A stretch of 5,684 nt of DNA from an uncultured Endomicrobiia bacterium. Its GTDB lineage: Bacteria > Elusimicrobiota > Endomicrobiia > Endomicrobiales > Endomicrobiaceae. The translations under genes were made by a program, and so were the position numbers. The stretch's first letter is position 1. Every line of letters begins with the position of its first letter. Where the stretch lies: positions 1-5,684 of the forward strand of contig CAJOOL010000140.1 in assembly GCA_905236115.1 (NCBI GenBank), given 5' to 3'. This document shows positions 1 to 5,630 of the stretch, piece by piece. The notes below the pieces were generated by a model that made no database searches, was not told the origin of the DNA, and worked only from the letters and a program-made list of their open reading frames with translations.

Positions 1-897
1 GGTGATTTTACGGCATTTATTTTGGCGATTACACAGATGTATCAGCCCATTAAAAATTTTGCCCAGTTGAATTCCACCATACAGAAAGCCGCTTCGGGAA
101 CTGAAAGAGTTTTTGAAATTTTTGACGAAAAAATTGATATTACCGACAAGCCGGATGCAAAGATACTTGAACATTTTTCAAAAGATATTGTTTATAAGAA
201 TGTAAGTTTTGAATACGAAAAAAATAAGCCGGTTTTAAAAAATATAAATTTTGATATTAAGAAAGGGCAGACGGTTGCTTTCGTAGGTGCTTCCGGTTCG
301 GGCAAAAGTACGATTGCCAATTTGATATTAAGATTTTATGACGTAAATGCCGGCGGAATTTTTGTGGACGGAACAAATATTAAAGATATTAAAATTGAAT
401 CTTTAAGGAACCAAACGGGTGTCGTTTCGCAGGACGTATTTTTATTTAATGATACGATAAAATACAATATTTCTTACGGTAAACTTGATGCAACCGATGA
501 AGAAATTGAGGCCGCCGCAAAAGCAGCAAATGCACATAATTTTATTTCCAAAATGCCCGGCGGATACAATACGGTAATCGGGGAAAGAGGAATGAAACTT
601 TCCGGAGGTGAAAAGCAGAGAATTGCAATTGCACGTGCCATGCTGAAAAATCCTCCGATATTGATTTTGGATGAGGCTACATCGGCACTTGACAGCGAGT
701 CGGAAAAACTTGTGCAGGAGGCAGTTGAAAACTTAATGAAAAACAGAACGGTTGTTTTAATTGCACACAGGCTTGCAACTGTCAGAAATGCGGATAAAAT
801 AATTGTTATAGATAAAGGAAGTATTGCAGAAACCGGCAGACATGAAGAACTGCTGAATAAAAACGGTATTTATGCAAAACTGTGCAGAATGCAATAG
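1..897 (+). CDS. msbA: MsbA-family lipid A/phospholipid ABC exporter, 3' part (5' end outside window)
   Basis: The reading frame is open from base 1 and ends at TAG 895-897, so 298 residues are visible and the start lies upstream. The TTG at 22 is an internal leucine codon, not a start. What remains is the end of the last transmembrane helix and coupling region (the YQPIKNFAQLN stretch is typical of MsbA-type half transporters) followed by a complete nucleotide-binding domain: Walker A GASGSGKST (bases 286-312), Q-loop VVSQD, signature LSGGE (598-612), Walker B ILILDEA with D-loop SALD (from 658), and switch histidine in IAHR (766-768). All ATPase residues are intact, so the protein should be active as a homodimer in the inner membrane. 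By family, MsbA flips lipid A-core or phospholipid from the inner to the outer leaflet. The exact substrate is inferred; other exporters of the same TMD-NBD class, for drugs or peptides, cannot be excluded without the membrane domain. Confidence 0.85.
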   Translation, partial: GDFTAFILAITQMYQPIKNFAQLNSTIQKAASGTERVFEIFDEKIDITDKPDAKILEHFSKDIVYKNVSFEYEKNKPVLKNINFDIKKGQTVAFVGASGSGKSTIANLILRFYDVNAGGIFVDGTNIKDIKIESLRNQTGVVSQDVFLFNDTIKYNISYGKLDATDEEIEAAAKAANAHNFISKMPGGYNTVIGERGMKLSGGEKQRIAIARAMLKNPPILILDEATSALDSESEKLVQEAVENLMKNRTVVLIAHRLATVRNADKIIVIDKGSIAETGRHEELLNKNGIYAKLCRMQ

Positions 898-898
898 A

Positions 899-938
899 AG
901 TTGAACGGTTTAACGGTTGAAAGGTTGAGAAGTTGAAG
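899..938. repeat. Degenerate 8-bp tandem repeat, five units
   Basis: Five consecutive octamers can be read directly: agttgaac, ggtttaac, ggttgaaa, ggttgaga, agttgaag (consensus RGTTGAAM). The array starts 2 bases after the exporter stop codon and ends about 15 bases before the 7-bp array. It contains no credible gene and no convincing hairpin. Function is unknown; it could be a decayed simple-sequence repeat or a binding array for a repeat-reading regulator. Confidence 0.7.
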
Positions 939-953
939 ATTGTGAGCAGCAAT

Positions 954-995
954 TAATTGTAAATTATAAATTATAAATTATAAATTGTAAATTAA
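954..995. repeat. 7-bp tandem repeat upstream of the outer-membrane protein gene
   Basis: Heptamers run in register: taattgt (954), aaattat (961), aaattat (968), aaattat (975), aaattgt (982), aaattaa (989). Three units are perfect and three diverge by one or two bases. Each perfect unit, joined to the next, creates a TATAAA hexamer resembling a sigma-70 -10 box (965-970, 972-977, 979-984). The array ends 16 bases before the ATG at 1012, with the Shine-Dalgarno AGGA (1000-1003) between. Tandem arrays in this position can slip during replication; whether this one does is not visible from one sequence. Confidence 0.75.
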
Positions 996-1011
996 AAAAA
1001 GGATTTTATAT

Positions 1012-2007
1012 ATGAAACAAATTTTAAAAAATTTATTGATATTTTCCGTAATTGTTTTATTTTCTTCTCAGGTTTTTGCCCGGCAGGCTCCTACCAGACC
1101 TAATTCTTATGATGGGTTCGGTTTAGGCACAAGAGCTTTGGCAATGGGGCATACGGGTGCGGCCGATCCCGGAAGCCTTGACGGCGTTTATTATAATTCT
1201 GCGGCACTGGGATTTAACGACAGCGAAAATGTTCGTGCCGAGGCTTCTTTTTTTGTCTTAAGAAATACCGCTCTGTCGGATAATGACTATTATTTTTTCA
1301 GTCCGAATAAACCGGGCTTTACGTCTTTTACCGTTTCACAGAAACAGGGAGCAATATCTTGGCGGACACTTTCTTCTTATGAAATGAGCGATAGAAACGG
1401 TGATGATTTTTATAAAAAAACTGAAAGTATTAAAGCCGTAACTTTTTCCATGGCCAATAAAACCGAAAGCGGCACAAGCATCGGTATGAATTTATCTTAT
1501 CTTTACGGAACAATAACGGAAAGTTCCGTTACGGCAGGCATGCCTTTTGCAAGAGCGTCTTCGGGTAACGGTTTTTCCATGGATATAGGTTTTATGTCGC
1601 CGTTGAAAGAAAATATTTTTTTCGGATTAAATCTTGAAAATATTATCGGTTTTATGTGGTGGAACGAATACAATCACGACCAGCTTCCTTTCGGTATAAG
1701 AACGGGTTTTGGTTACATTACAAAAGCATACAAAATTCTTTTTGATTACAACAGAAAATTTTACAGATCCGGCAGCGGCATTGACTATGAGTTTATAAGT
1801 GCAGGACTTGAAAAACCTTTGACACCGGTTTTTACTTTGTTTTTGGGTGCTCAGGCTCCTTCGGCTTTTAATAAAGAAAAATTAAAAACTTCTTACGGCG
1901 TGCAGGCAAATATTTCTTCGGTCTGCTTGTCTGCGGCGTGCGAAAATTATAAAATGTATGAAGAAAAAATTACGCAGTATTATTTTTCCGTAAAAGTTGA
2001 ATTTTAA
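1012..2007 (+). CDS. PorV/UPF0164-like outer-membrane beta-barrel protein
   Basis: 331 residues. The N-terminus is a clear Sec signal peptide: two lysines, a hydrophobic core LLIFSVIVLF, and likely cleavage after VFA (residue 23). The mature protein opens with the block GLGTRALAMGHTGAAD...VYYNSAALGF (about residues 37-68), a pattern I recognise from PorV/PorQ and UPF0164 (FadL-related) outer-membrane proteins. The rest alternates aromatic and glycine-rich strands and ends in YYFSVKVEF; a C-terminal phenylalanine is the usual beta-barrel assembly signal. It is therefore placed in the outer membrane. The role is not determinable: relatives act as secretion-system accessory proteins or hydrophobic-compound channels. 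The start is set by AGGA at 1000-1003, 8 bases before ATG. The downstream relA/spoT-like gene follows after 18 bases, suggesting cotranscription. Upstream lies an unusual double tandem-repeat region that may affect expression. Confidence 0.75.
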   Translation: MKQILKNLLIFSVIVLFSSQVFARQAPTRPNSYDGFGLGTRALAMGHTGAADPGSLDGVYYNSAALGFNDSENVRAEASFFVLRNTALSDNDYYFFSPNKPGFTSFTVSQKQGAISWRTLSSYEMSDRNGDDFYKKTESIKAVTFSMANKTESGTSIGMNLSYLYGTITESSVTAGMPFARASSGNGFSMDIGFMSPLKENIFFGLNLENIIGFMWWNEYNHDQLPFGIRTGFGYITKAYKILFDYNRKFYRSGSGIDYEFISAGLEKPLTPVFTLFLGAQAPSAFNKEKLKTSYGVQANISSVCLSAACENYKMYEEKITQYYFSVKVEF

Positions 2008-2025
2008 AAAGGCTTAGTTTTAAAA

Positions 2026-3498
2026 ATGTCACATCAACAGGATTTACAGGAACTTATAAATTTAATAAAAGAATATTTGCCGAACGCAAATTTCTCTTTG
2101 ATAGAAAAAGCGTATAATTTTGCTTTAAATGCACATTATTGTCAAACCAGAGCAAGCGGGGAACCTTACATAATTCATTGTTATAATACGGCCAAAATTC
2201 TTACGGAATTAAAACTTGACGAGGCGACAATCTGTGCCGCACTTCTGCACGATGTTTTGGAAGATACGCTGGTTGTAAGGGAAGAATTGAAAGAAGAGTT
2301 CGGCGAAGAAATAACAACGCTTGTTGAGGGCGTAACAAAAATCAATTCTTATAAGTTCAGCGACAACATCACCGCACAGGCCGAGAACTGGCGTAAAATG
2401 CTGCTTGCCATAGTGAAAGATACCAGAGTAATAATAATAAAACTTGCCGACCGTCTGCACAATATGAGGACGATAAAATTTTTGTCGCCCGACAAGCAGA
2501 AAGAAATTTCCACTGAAACTTTAACTTTGTATACGCCGTTTGCACATCGTCTGGGAATATATAAATGGAAGAGCGAATTGGAAGATTTGATTTTTGAAGT
2601 TTTACAGCCGGCAAAATATAAAGAAATAAGAGCAAAATGGCAGGCACGTTCGGAAAGCAATGTTCAAAATCTGGAACTTGTCCAACAGCAGATAAAAGAA
2701 AAAATCGCCGGTTTGAATTTTCCTTACAGAATTTTGGCACGCCCTAAAAATCTCTACGGAATATACAAAAAAATGCAGCGTCAGGAAAAACCTTTTTCCG
2801 CCATACAGGATTTGTTCGGTATGAGAATTATTACCGATACGCAGGAACACTGTTATACGCTTTTAAGCATTATTCAATCGGAATTTAAAACTCTTGAAAA
2901 TTCTTTTACGGATTATATTGCCGTGCCGAAAGCCAATATGTATCAGTCTTTGCACATTACCATAGTTTCCGACAGAAACGTTATTGTGGAAATACAGATA
3001 AGAACCGAAGAAATGCACCGCCGTGCGGAATACGGTATTGCCGCACACTGGCGTTACAAAGCCGCTTTTGAAAAAAACGGTGCCGCCAATTTGAAACAGA
3101 CCGATGTAAATATGGAACATCATCTTGAATTTATAAAACATATTTTGGAATCGCAGAAAGATGTAAATGACTCAAACGAATTTTTGACGGCCATAAAAAC
3201 GGAATGCAATTTTGACCAGATATATGTTTCCACTCCGAAAGGCGATGCCGTAAAACTTCCTGAGGGAGCAACGGCGTTGGATTTTGCCTATGCAGTTCAC
3301 AGCGATATAGGCGACAGATGTATGGGTGTAAAAGTGGACGGTAAAATGGTTCCGCTGGATTACAAGCTGAAGACAGGCCAGAAATGCGAAGCGTTGGTCA
3401 GAAAAAATATCTGCCCTACGGAGAACTGGCTGAAGATAGCAATCACCGCACAGGCCAGAAGCAGAATAAGAAAATATCTCAGAGAACACAAAAAATAA
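2026..3498 (+). CDS. RelA/SpoT-family (p)ppGpp synthetase/hydrolase, short form ending after TGS
   Basis: 490 residues. The family transfers pyrophosphate from ATP to GDP/GTP to make (p)ppGpp and, in bifunctional members, hydrolyses it. Domains in order: HD hydrolase about 25-180, with R42, H51, H75-D76, E79-D80 and the LADRLHNMRT block (D142, N146) all present, so hydrolase should work; synthetase about 230-350, with R239, K241, D272, Y306, E322 in VEIQIRT and H341-W342 retained; TGS about 395-460 with the FAYAVH histidine (H425) that in RelA contacts the tRNA 3' end. The protein stops about 30 residues after TGS, so the helical, zinc-finger/coiled-coil and ACT/RRM regions of full-length (about 700-750 residue) Rel proteins are missing. 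The terminator follows at once, so this does not look like a recent frameshift. The usual RxKD loop reads SFTD (293-296), and GRPKH reads ARPKN (238-242). ATG 2026 is the only possible start after the upstream stop; its AAAAAGG lies 13 bases away, which is long. Confidence 0.9.
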   Translation: MSHQQDLQELINLIKEYLPNANFSLIEKAYNFALNAHYCQTRASGEPYIIHCYNTAKILTELKLDEATICAALLHDVLEDTLVVREELKEEFGEEITTLVEGVTKINSYKFSDNITAQAENWRKMLLAIVKDTRVIIIKLADRLHNMRTIKFLSPDKQKEISTETLTLYTPFAHRLGIYKWKSELEDLIFEVLQPAKYKEIRAKWQARSESNVQNLELVQQQIKEKIAGLNFPYRILARPKNLYGIYKKMQRQEKPFSAIQDLFGMRIITDTQEHCYTLLSIIQSEFKTLENSFTDYIAVPKANMYQSLHITIVSDRNVIVEIQIRTEEMHRRAEYGIAAHWRYKAAFEKNGAANLKQTDVNMEHHLEFIKHILESQKDVNDSNEFLTAIKTECNFDQIYVSTPKGDAVKLPEGATALDFAYAVHSDIGDRCMGVKVDGKMVPLDYKLKTGQKCEALVRKNICPTENWLKIAITAQARSRIRKYLREHKK

Positions 3499-3506
3499 AA
3501 CAACAA

Positions 3507-3571
3507 AAAAACCCGGAAATTTAAAATCAAGATTAAAACTAAAATTCTTAAAATTAAAATTCCGAGTTTTT
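3507..3571. terminator. Bidirectional intrinsic terminator between the convergent rel gene and rpmB
   Basis: An inverted repeat pairs 3507-3524 with 3554-3571: 18 positions with two mismatches (3513/3565 and 3519/3559), around a 29-base AT-rich loop. The GC core is CCCGG against CCGAG. The outer ends are A-tracts on one side and T-tracts on the other, so a run of U follows the stem for transcripts from either strand. It begins 8 bases after the rel stop codon and ends 18 bases before the rpmB stop codon, as expected for a shared terminator between convergent genes. Confidence 0.75.
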
Positions 3572-3589
3572 AATAATTATAATTTGCCG

Positions 3590-3781
3590 TTAAATGGCTT
3601 TCTGAATTTTTCCGGAACGAATGCATGACGTGCAGACGTATTCTTTCGTCTTTTTGCCGTCAACAACTATTCTTAATTCCTGAAGATTCGGTCTGAATAA
3701 TCTTTTTGTAGCTTTATTGGAATGGCTGACCGTATTTCCCGAAGAAGAACCTTTTCCGCATACATAACATTTATAAGACAT
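3590..3781 (-). CDS. rpmB: 50S ribosomal protein L28 (bL28), zinc-binding C+ type
   Basis: 63 residues, within the usual 60-80 for bL28. It is a structural protein of the large ribosomal subunit. The N-terminal block [24 protein letters not shown] and the RPNLQ segment (31-34) are characteristic. Two Cys pairs, C5-x2-C8 and C50-x2-C53, form the zinc ribbon of the C+ variant; bacteria that also have a cysteine-free paralogue often repress that copy until zinc is scarce. ATG is on the complement at 3779-3781, with a strong GGAGGA Shine-Dalgarno (complement of 3787-3792) 5 bases away. The gene stands alone, convergent with the rel gene and divergent from coaD, not paired with rpmG. A candidate promoter lies at 3811-3839. 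Confidence 0.95.
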   Translation of the reverse strand: MSYKCYVCGKGSSSGNTVSHSNKATKRLFRPNLQELRIVVDGKKTKEYVCTSCIRSGKIQKAI

Positions 3782-3810
3782 TTTTATCCTCCAAAATTAC
3801 TGATGGAAAG

Positions 3811-3839
3811 AATATACCAAATTATAAAAAAAAAAGCAA
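3811..3839 (-). promoter_or_regulatory. Candidate sigma-70-type promoter for rpmB
   Basis: On the minus strand TTGCTT (complement of 3834-3839) is followed after 17 bases by TATATT (complement of 3811-3816). Transcription would start near 3804, about 23 bases before the rpmB ATG and upstream of its Shine-Dalgarno. A better -10 match, TATAAT (complement of 3821-3826), lies within the spacer, but has no -35 at normal distance. The region is so AT-rich that chance matches are likely. Confidence 0.4.
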
Positions 3840-3953
3840 TTCAAAAAGAGCCTGTTCTGCTAAATAAAGGAAATGCCGAATAATTCTTAAACATAACCGC
3901 AAGACTTTTTGTTTCTAAATTCATTAGAACCTTTTTCTTAAATAAAATTTTTC

Positions 3954-3982
3954 TTGATAAAATTATCTTAATTATATAAAAT
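3954..3982 (+). promoter_or_regulatory. Candidate sigma-70-type promoter for coaD-pilT
   Basis: TTGATA (3954-3959) and TAAAAT (3977-3982) are separated by exactly 17 bases. An overlapping TATAAA (3975-3980) would give a 15-base spacer. The -10 box ends 8 bases before the coaD ATG, so the transcript would begin at or within a base or two of the start codon. This fits the absence of a Shine-Dalgarno before coaD. Confidence 0.5.
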
Positions 3983-3990
3983 GTATTGGT

Positions 3991-4476
3991 ATGAAAAATA
4001 TATCGGCAGTTTATCCGGGCAGTTTTGACCCGCCGACAAACGGACATATAGATATTATAAAGCGTGCGGCCAAGATTTTTTCGGAAGTAGTTGTCGCCGT
4101 TACCCATAATTGTAATAAGCATCACATGTTTTCTCTGGAGGAAAGAGTTGATATGATGAGCCGTTCCGTTTCGGAAATAAAAATCGTAAAAGTTTCATCT
4201 TTTTCCGGACTTTTGGTAGATTATCTTGATAAAACGGAAAGTTTTTGTATAGTAAGAGGTTTGAGAGCTTTGTCGGATTTTGAATATGAATTTCAAATGG
4301 CTCTTATGAACAGAAAATTAAAACGGGATGTGGAAACAATATTTTTGGTTCCCGATCAAGAGTATACTTTTTTATCTTCAAGTACCGTAAGAGAAATAGC
4401 TTCTCTCGGCGGAGATTTTAAAAATTTTGTTCCGGCACCCGTATATGAGAAGATAATAAAAATAAAAGGAAAATAA
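3991..4476 (+). CDS. coaD: Phosphopantetheine adenylyltransferase
   Basis: 161 residues, the normal length for bacterial CoaD. It is the cytoplasmic enzyme for the penultimate step of coenzyme A synthesis: 4'-phosphopantetheine plus ATP gives dephospho-CoA plus pyrophosphate. The nucleotidyltransferase motif is near the N-terminus, YPGSFDPPTNGHID with T16-N-G-H19. The VRGLRALSDFEYEFQMA block (88-104) and the SSSTVRE motif (129-135) that binds ATP phosphates are intact. Start: MKNISAVYPGSFDP begins exactly where the family begins, and no other in-frame start is plausible, yet no Shine-Dalgarno precedes ATG 3991 (the preceding bases are tgtattggt). The nearby ATG at 3981 is out of frame. Together with the candidate promoter this suggests leaderless translation. 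pilT starts one base after the stop, and its ribosome binding site lies inside the end of coaD, so the two are very likely one transcript. Confidence 0.96.
   Translation: MKNISAVYPGSFDPPTNGHIDIIKRAAKIFSEVVVAVTHNCNKHHMFSLEERVDMMSRSVSEIKIVKVSSFSGLLVDYLDKTESFCIVRGLRALSDFEYEFQMALMNRKLKRDVETIFLVPDQEYTFLSSSTVREIASLGGDFKNFVPAPVYEKIIKIKGK
4466..4470 (+). promoter_or_regulatory. pilT ribosome binding site inside the coaD 3' end
   Basis: AAGGA ends 7 bases before the pilT ATG at 4478 and lies in the last codons of coaD. It favours ATG 4478 over the in-frame ATG at 4490 and makes translational coupling with coaD likely. Confidence 0.7.
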
Positions 4477-4477
4477 A

Positions 4478-5551
4478 ATGTATAACTTAATGGATTTACT
4501 TGTTGCTGCAGCAGAAAGGAATGCTTCGGATTTGCATATTGCGGTAGGTCTTCCTCCGATGATGAGGTCAAGCGGTATATTAAGGCCTATGGGAACGGAA
4601 AAGCTTATGCCGGAAGATGCAAGGATAATGGTTTATTCCGTGTTAAATGAACGTCAGATAAAAAAATTTGAAGAGACAAATGAGTTGGATGCATCAATCC
4701 CCGTTAAAGATAAAGGAAGAGTAAGAATTAATGTTTTCAGACAGAGAGGTTCGGTTTCTGCAGCACTGAGATTTATCCCGGAAAGAACATACACTTTTGA
4801 AGAACTGAATCTTTCCAGAGTTGTTTACGAAATTGTAAGCCTGCCGAAAGGTTTGGTGCTTGTTACGGGTTCTACCGGTTCCGGAAAAACAACGACTCTT
4901 GCTTCCATGATAAACTACATAAATGAAAAAAGAAAAGAGCACATTATAACTTTGGAAGATCCTATAGAATACCTGCATAAACATAAAAATTGTATCGTAA
5001 ACCAGAGAGAAATCGGTTCCGATACGAAGTCTTTTTCTTCCGCATTAAGGTATGTTTTAAGACAGGATCCGGATGTAATACTTATCGGAGAAATGAGAGA
5101 TTTGGAAACCATGGAAGCCGCTTTAACTCTTGCAGAAACCGGACATTTGGTTTTTGCCACGCTTCACACCATGGATGCTTCTTCGTCCATAAACAGAATA
5201 GTAAATTCATTTCCCGCGGAACAGCAGGGGCAGATTCGTTCTCAGCTTTCGTTGACGTTGAAAGCCGTTTTTTCTCAGCAGCTTGTTCCTCATGCGTCCG
5301 GACAGGGAATGTCTTTGGCATGCGAAATAATGATTGTCAATGACAGTATAAAAAATATAATCAGAGAAATGAAAATAGAACAGCTTTATTCCGTTATACA
5401 GACCAGCAGACAAGCCGGAATGCAGACTATGAATCAGTCTCTTTATGATAATGTCGTCAACGGAAAAATTTCACCGCACGTTGCAATGGAATACAGTACT
5501 AAAAAAGAAGAATTGATAAGGCTCTTGCAGCAGCAGAATACGGCGAAATAA
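4478..5551 (+). CDS. pilT: Type IV pilus retraction ATPase PilT
   Basis: 357 residues, typical for PilT (about 340-370). It forms a cytoplasmic hexamer at the pilus base that uses ATP to depolymerise pilin, driving twitching motility and DNA uptake. The N-terminal PAS-like domain (about 1-100) begins with the usual ASDLHI segment (16-21). The ATPase core has Walker A GSTGSGKT (131-138), Asp box IITLEDPIEY (156-165), Walker B VILIGEMRD (200-208) with E205, and His box TGHLVFATLH (221-230). The SIKNIIRE stretch (290-297) matches the AIRNLIRE motif that marks PilT rather than the extension ATPase PilB, and LKAVFSQQLVP (261-271) is also PilT-like. A PilU paralogue is possible but less likely given the AIRNLIRE match. 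It follows coaD by one base and precedes a prepilin gene, placing it at a pilus locus. Confidence 0.95.
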   Translation: MYNLMDLLVAAAERNASDLHIAVGLPPMMRSSGILRPMGTEKLMPEDARIMVYSVLNERQIKKFEETNELDASIPVKDKGRVRINVFRQRGSVSAALRFIPERTYTFEELNLSRVVYEIVSLPKGLVLVTGSTGSGKTTTLASMINYINEKRKEHIITLEDPIEYLHKHKNCIVNQREIGSDTKSFSSALRYVLRQDPDVILIGEMRDLETMEAALTLAETGHLVFATLHTMDASSSINRIVNSFPAEQQGQIRSQLSLTLKAVFSQQLVPHASGQGMSLACEIMIVNDSIKNIIREMKIEQLYSVIQTSRQAGMQTMNQSLYDNVVNGKISPHVAMEYSTKKEELIRLLQQQNTAK

Positions 5552-5605
5552 AAAACACATTGAGCTTTTCTAAAAATTTATTTTCTTAAAAATTAAAGTG
5601 TTTTT
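5551..5605 (+). terminator. Weak hairpin after pilT, possible terminator or attenuator
   Basis: AAAAACAC (5551-5558) pairs perfectly with GTGTTTTT (5598-5605). Pairing can continue inward to 5563/5593 with one mismatch and one G-U pair, leaving a loop of about 29 bases that is itself AT-rich. A T-run lies at the 3' end. The stem has few G-C pairs and a long loop, so termination may be partial, letting some transcription continue into the prepilin gene. Confidence 0.4.
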
Positions 5606-5630
5606 ATATTTTACAATGGAGAACAGGTAA

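Noticed and set aside
22..24. TTG as the start of the exporter gene
   Set aside because: The frame is open to base 1 and the preceding residues GDFTAFI fit the last membrane helix of MsbA-type proteins, so the gene is cut by the window edge.
899..995. CRISPR-like array
   Set aside because: The units are 7-8 bp in direct tandem without spacers, so they are simple tandem repeats.
2209..3489. Several minus-strand open frames of 80-125 codons across the rel gene
   Set aside because: They lie entirely inside the well-supported rel coding region, show no recognisable motifs, and are rich in Cys and Phe as expected from reading the opposite strand of an AT-rich gene.
3841..4125. 94-codon minus-strand open frame overlapping the coaD 5' end
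   Set aside because: It overlaps conserved coaD sequence antisense and looks like nothing known; only the short 3' part outside coaD was kept, as a weak finding.
4990..5343. 117-codon plus-strand open frame inside pilT
   Set aside because: It overlaps the conserved PilT core in another frame and has low-complexity, arginine- and phenylalanine-rich content with no family resemblance.
5605..5617. TATATT and TACAAT as -10 boxes for the prepilin gene
   Set aside because: Neither has a credible -35 at 16-18 bases, and the second would start transcription downstream of the Shine-Dalgarno.
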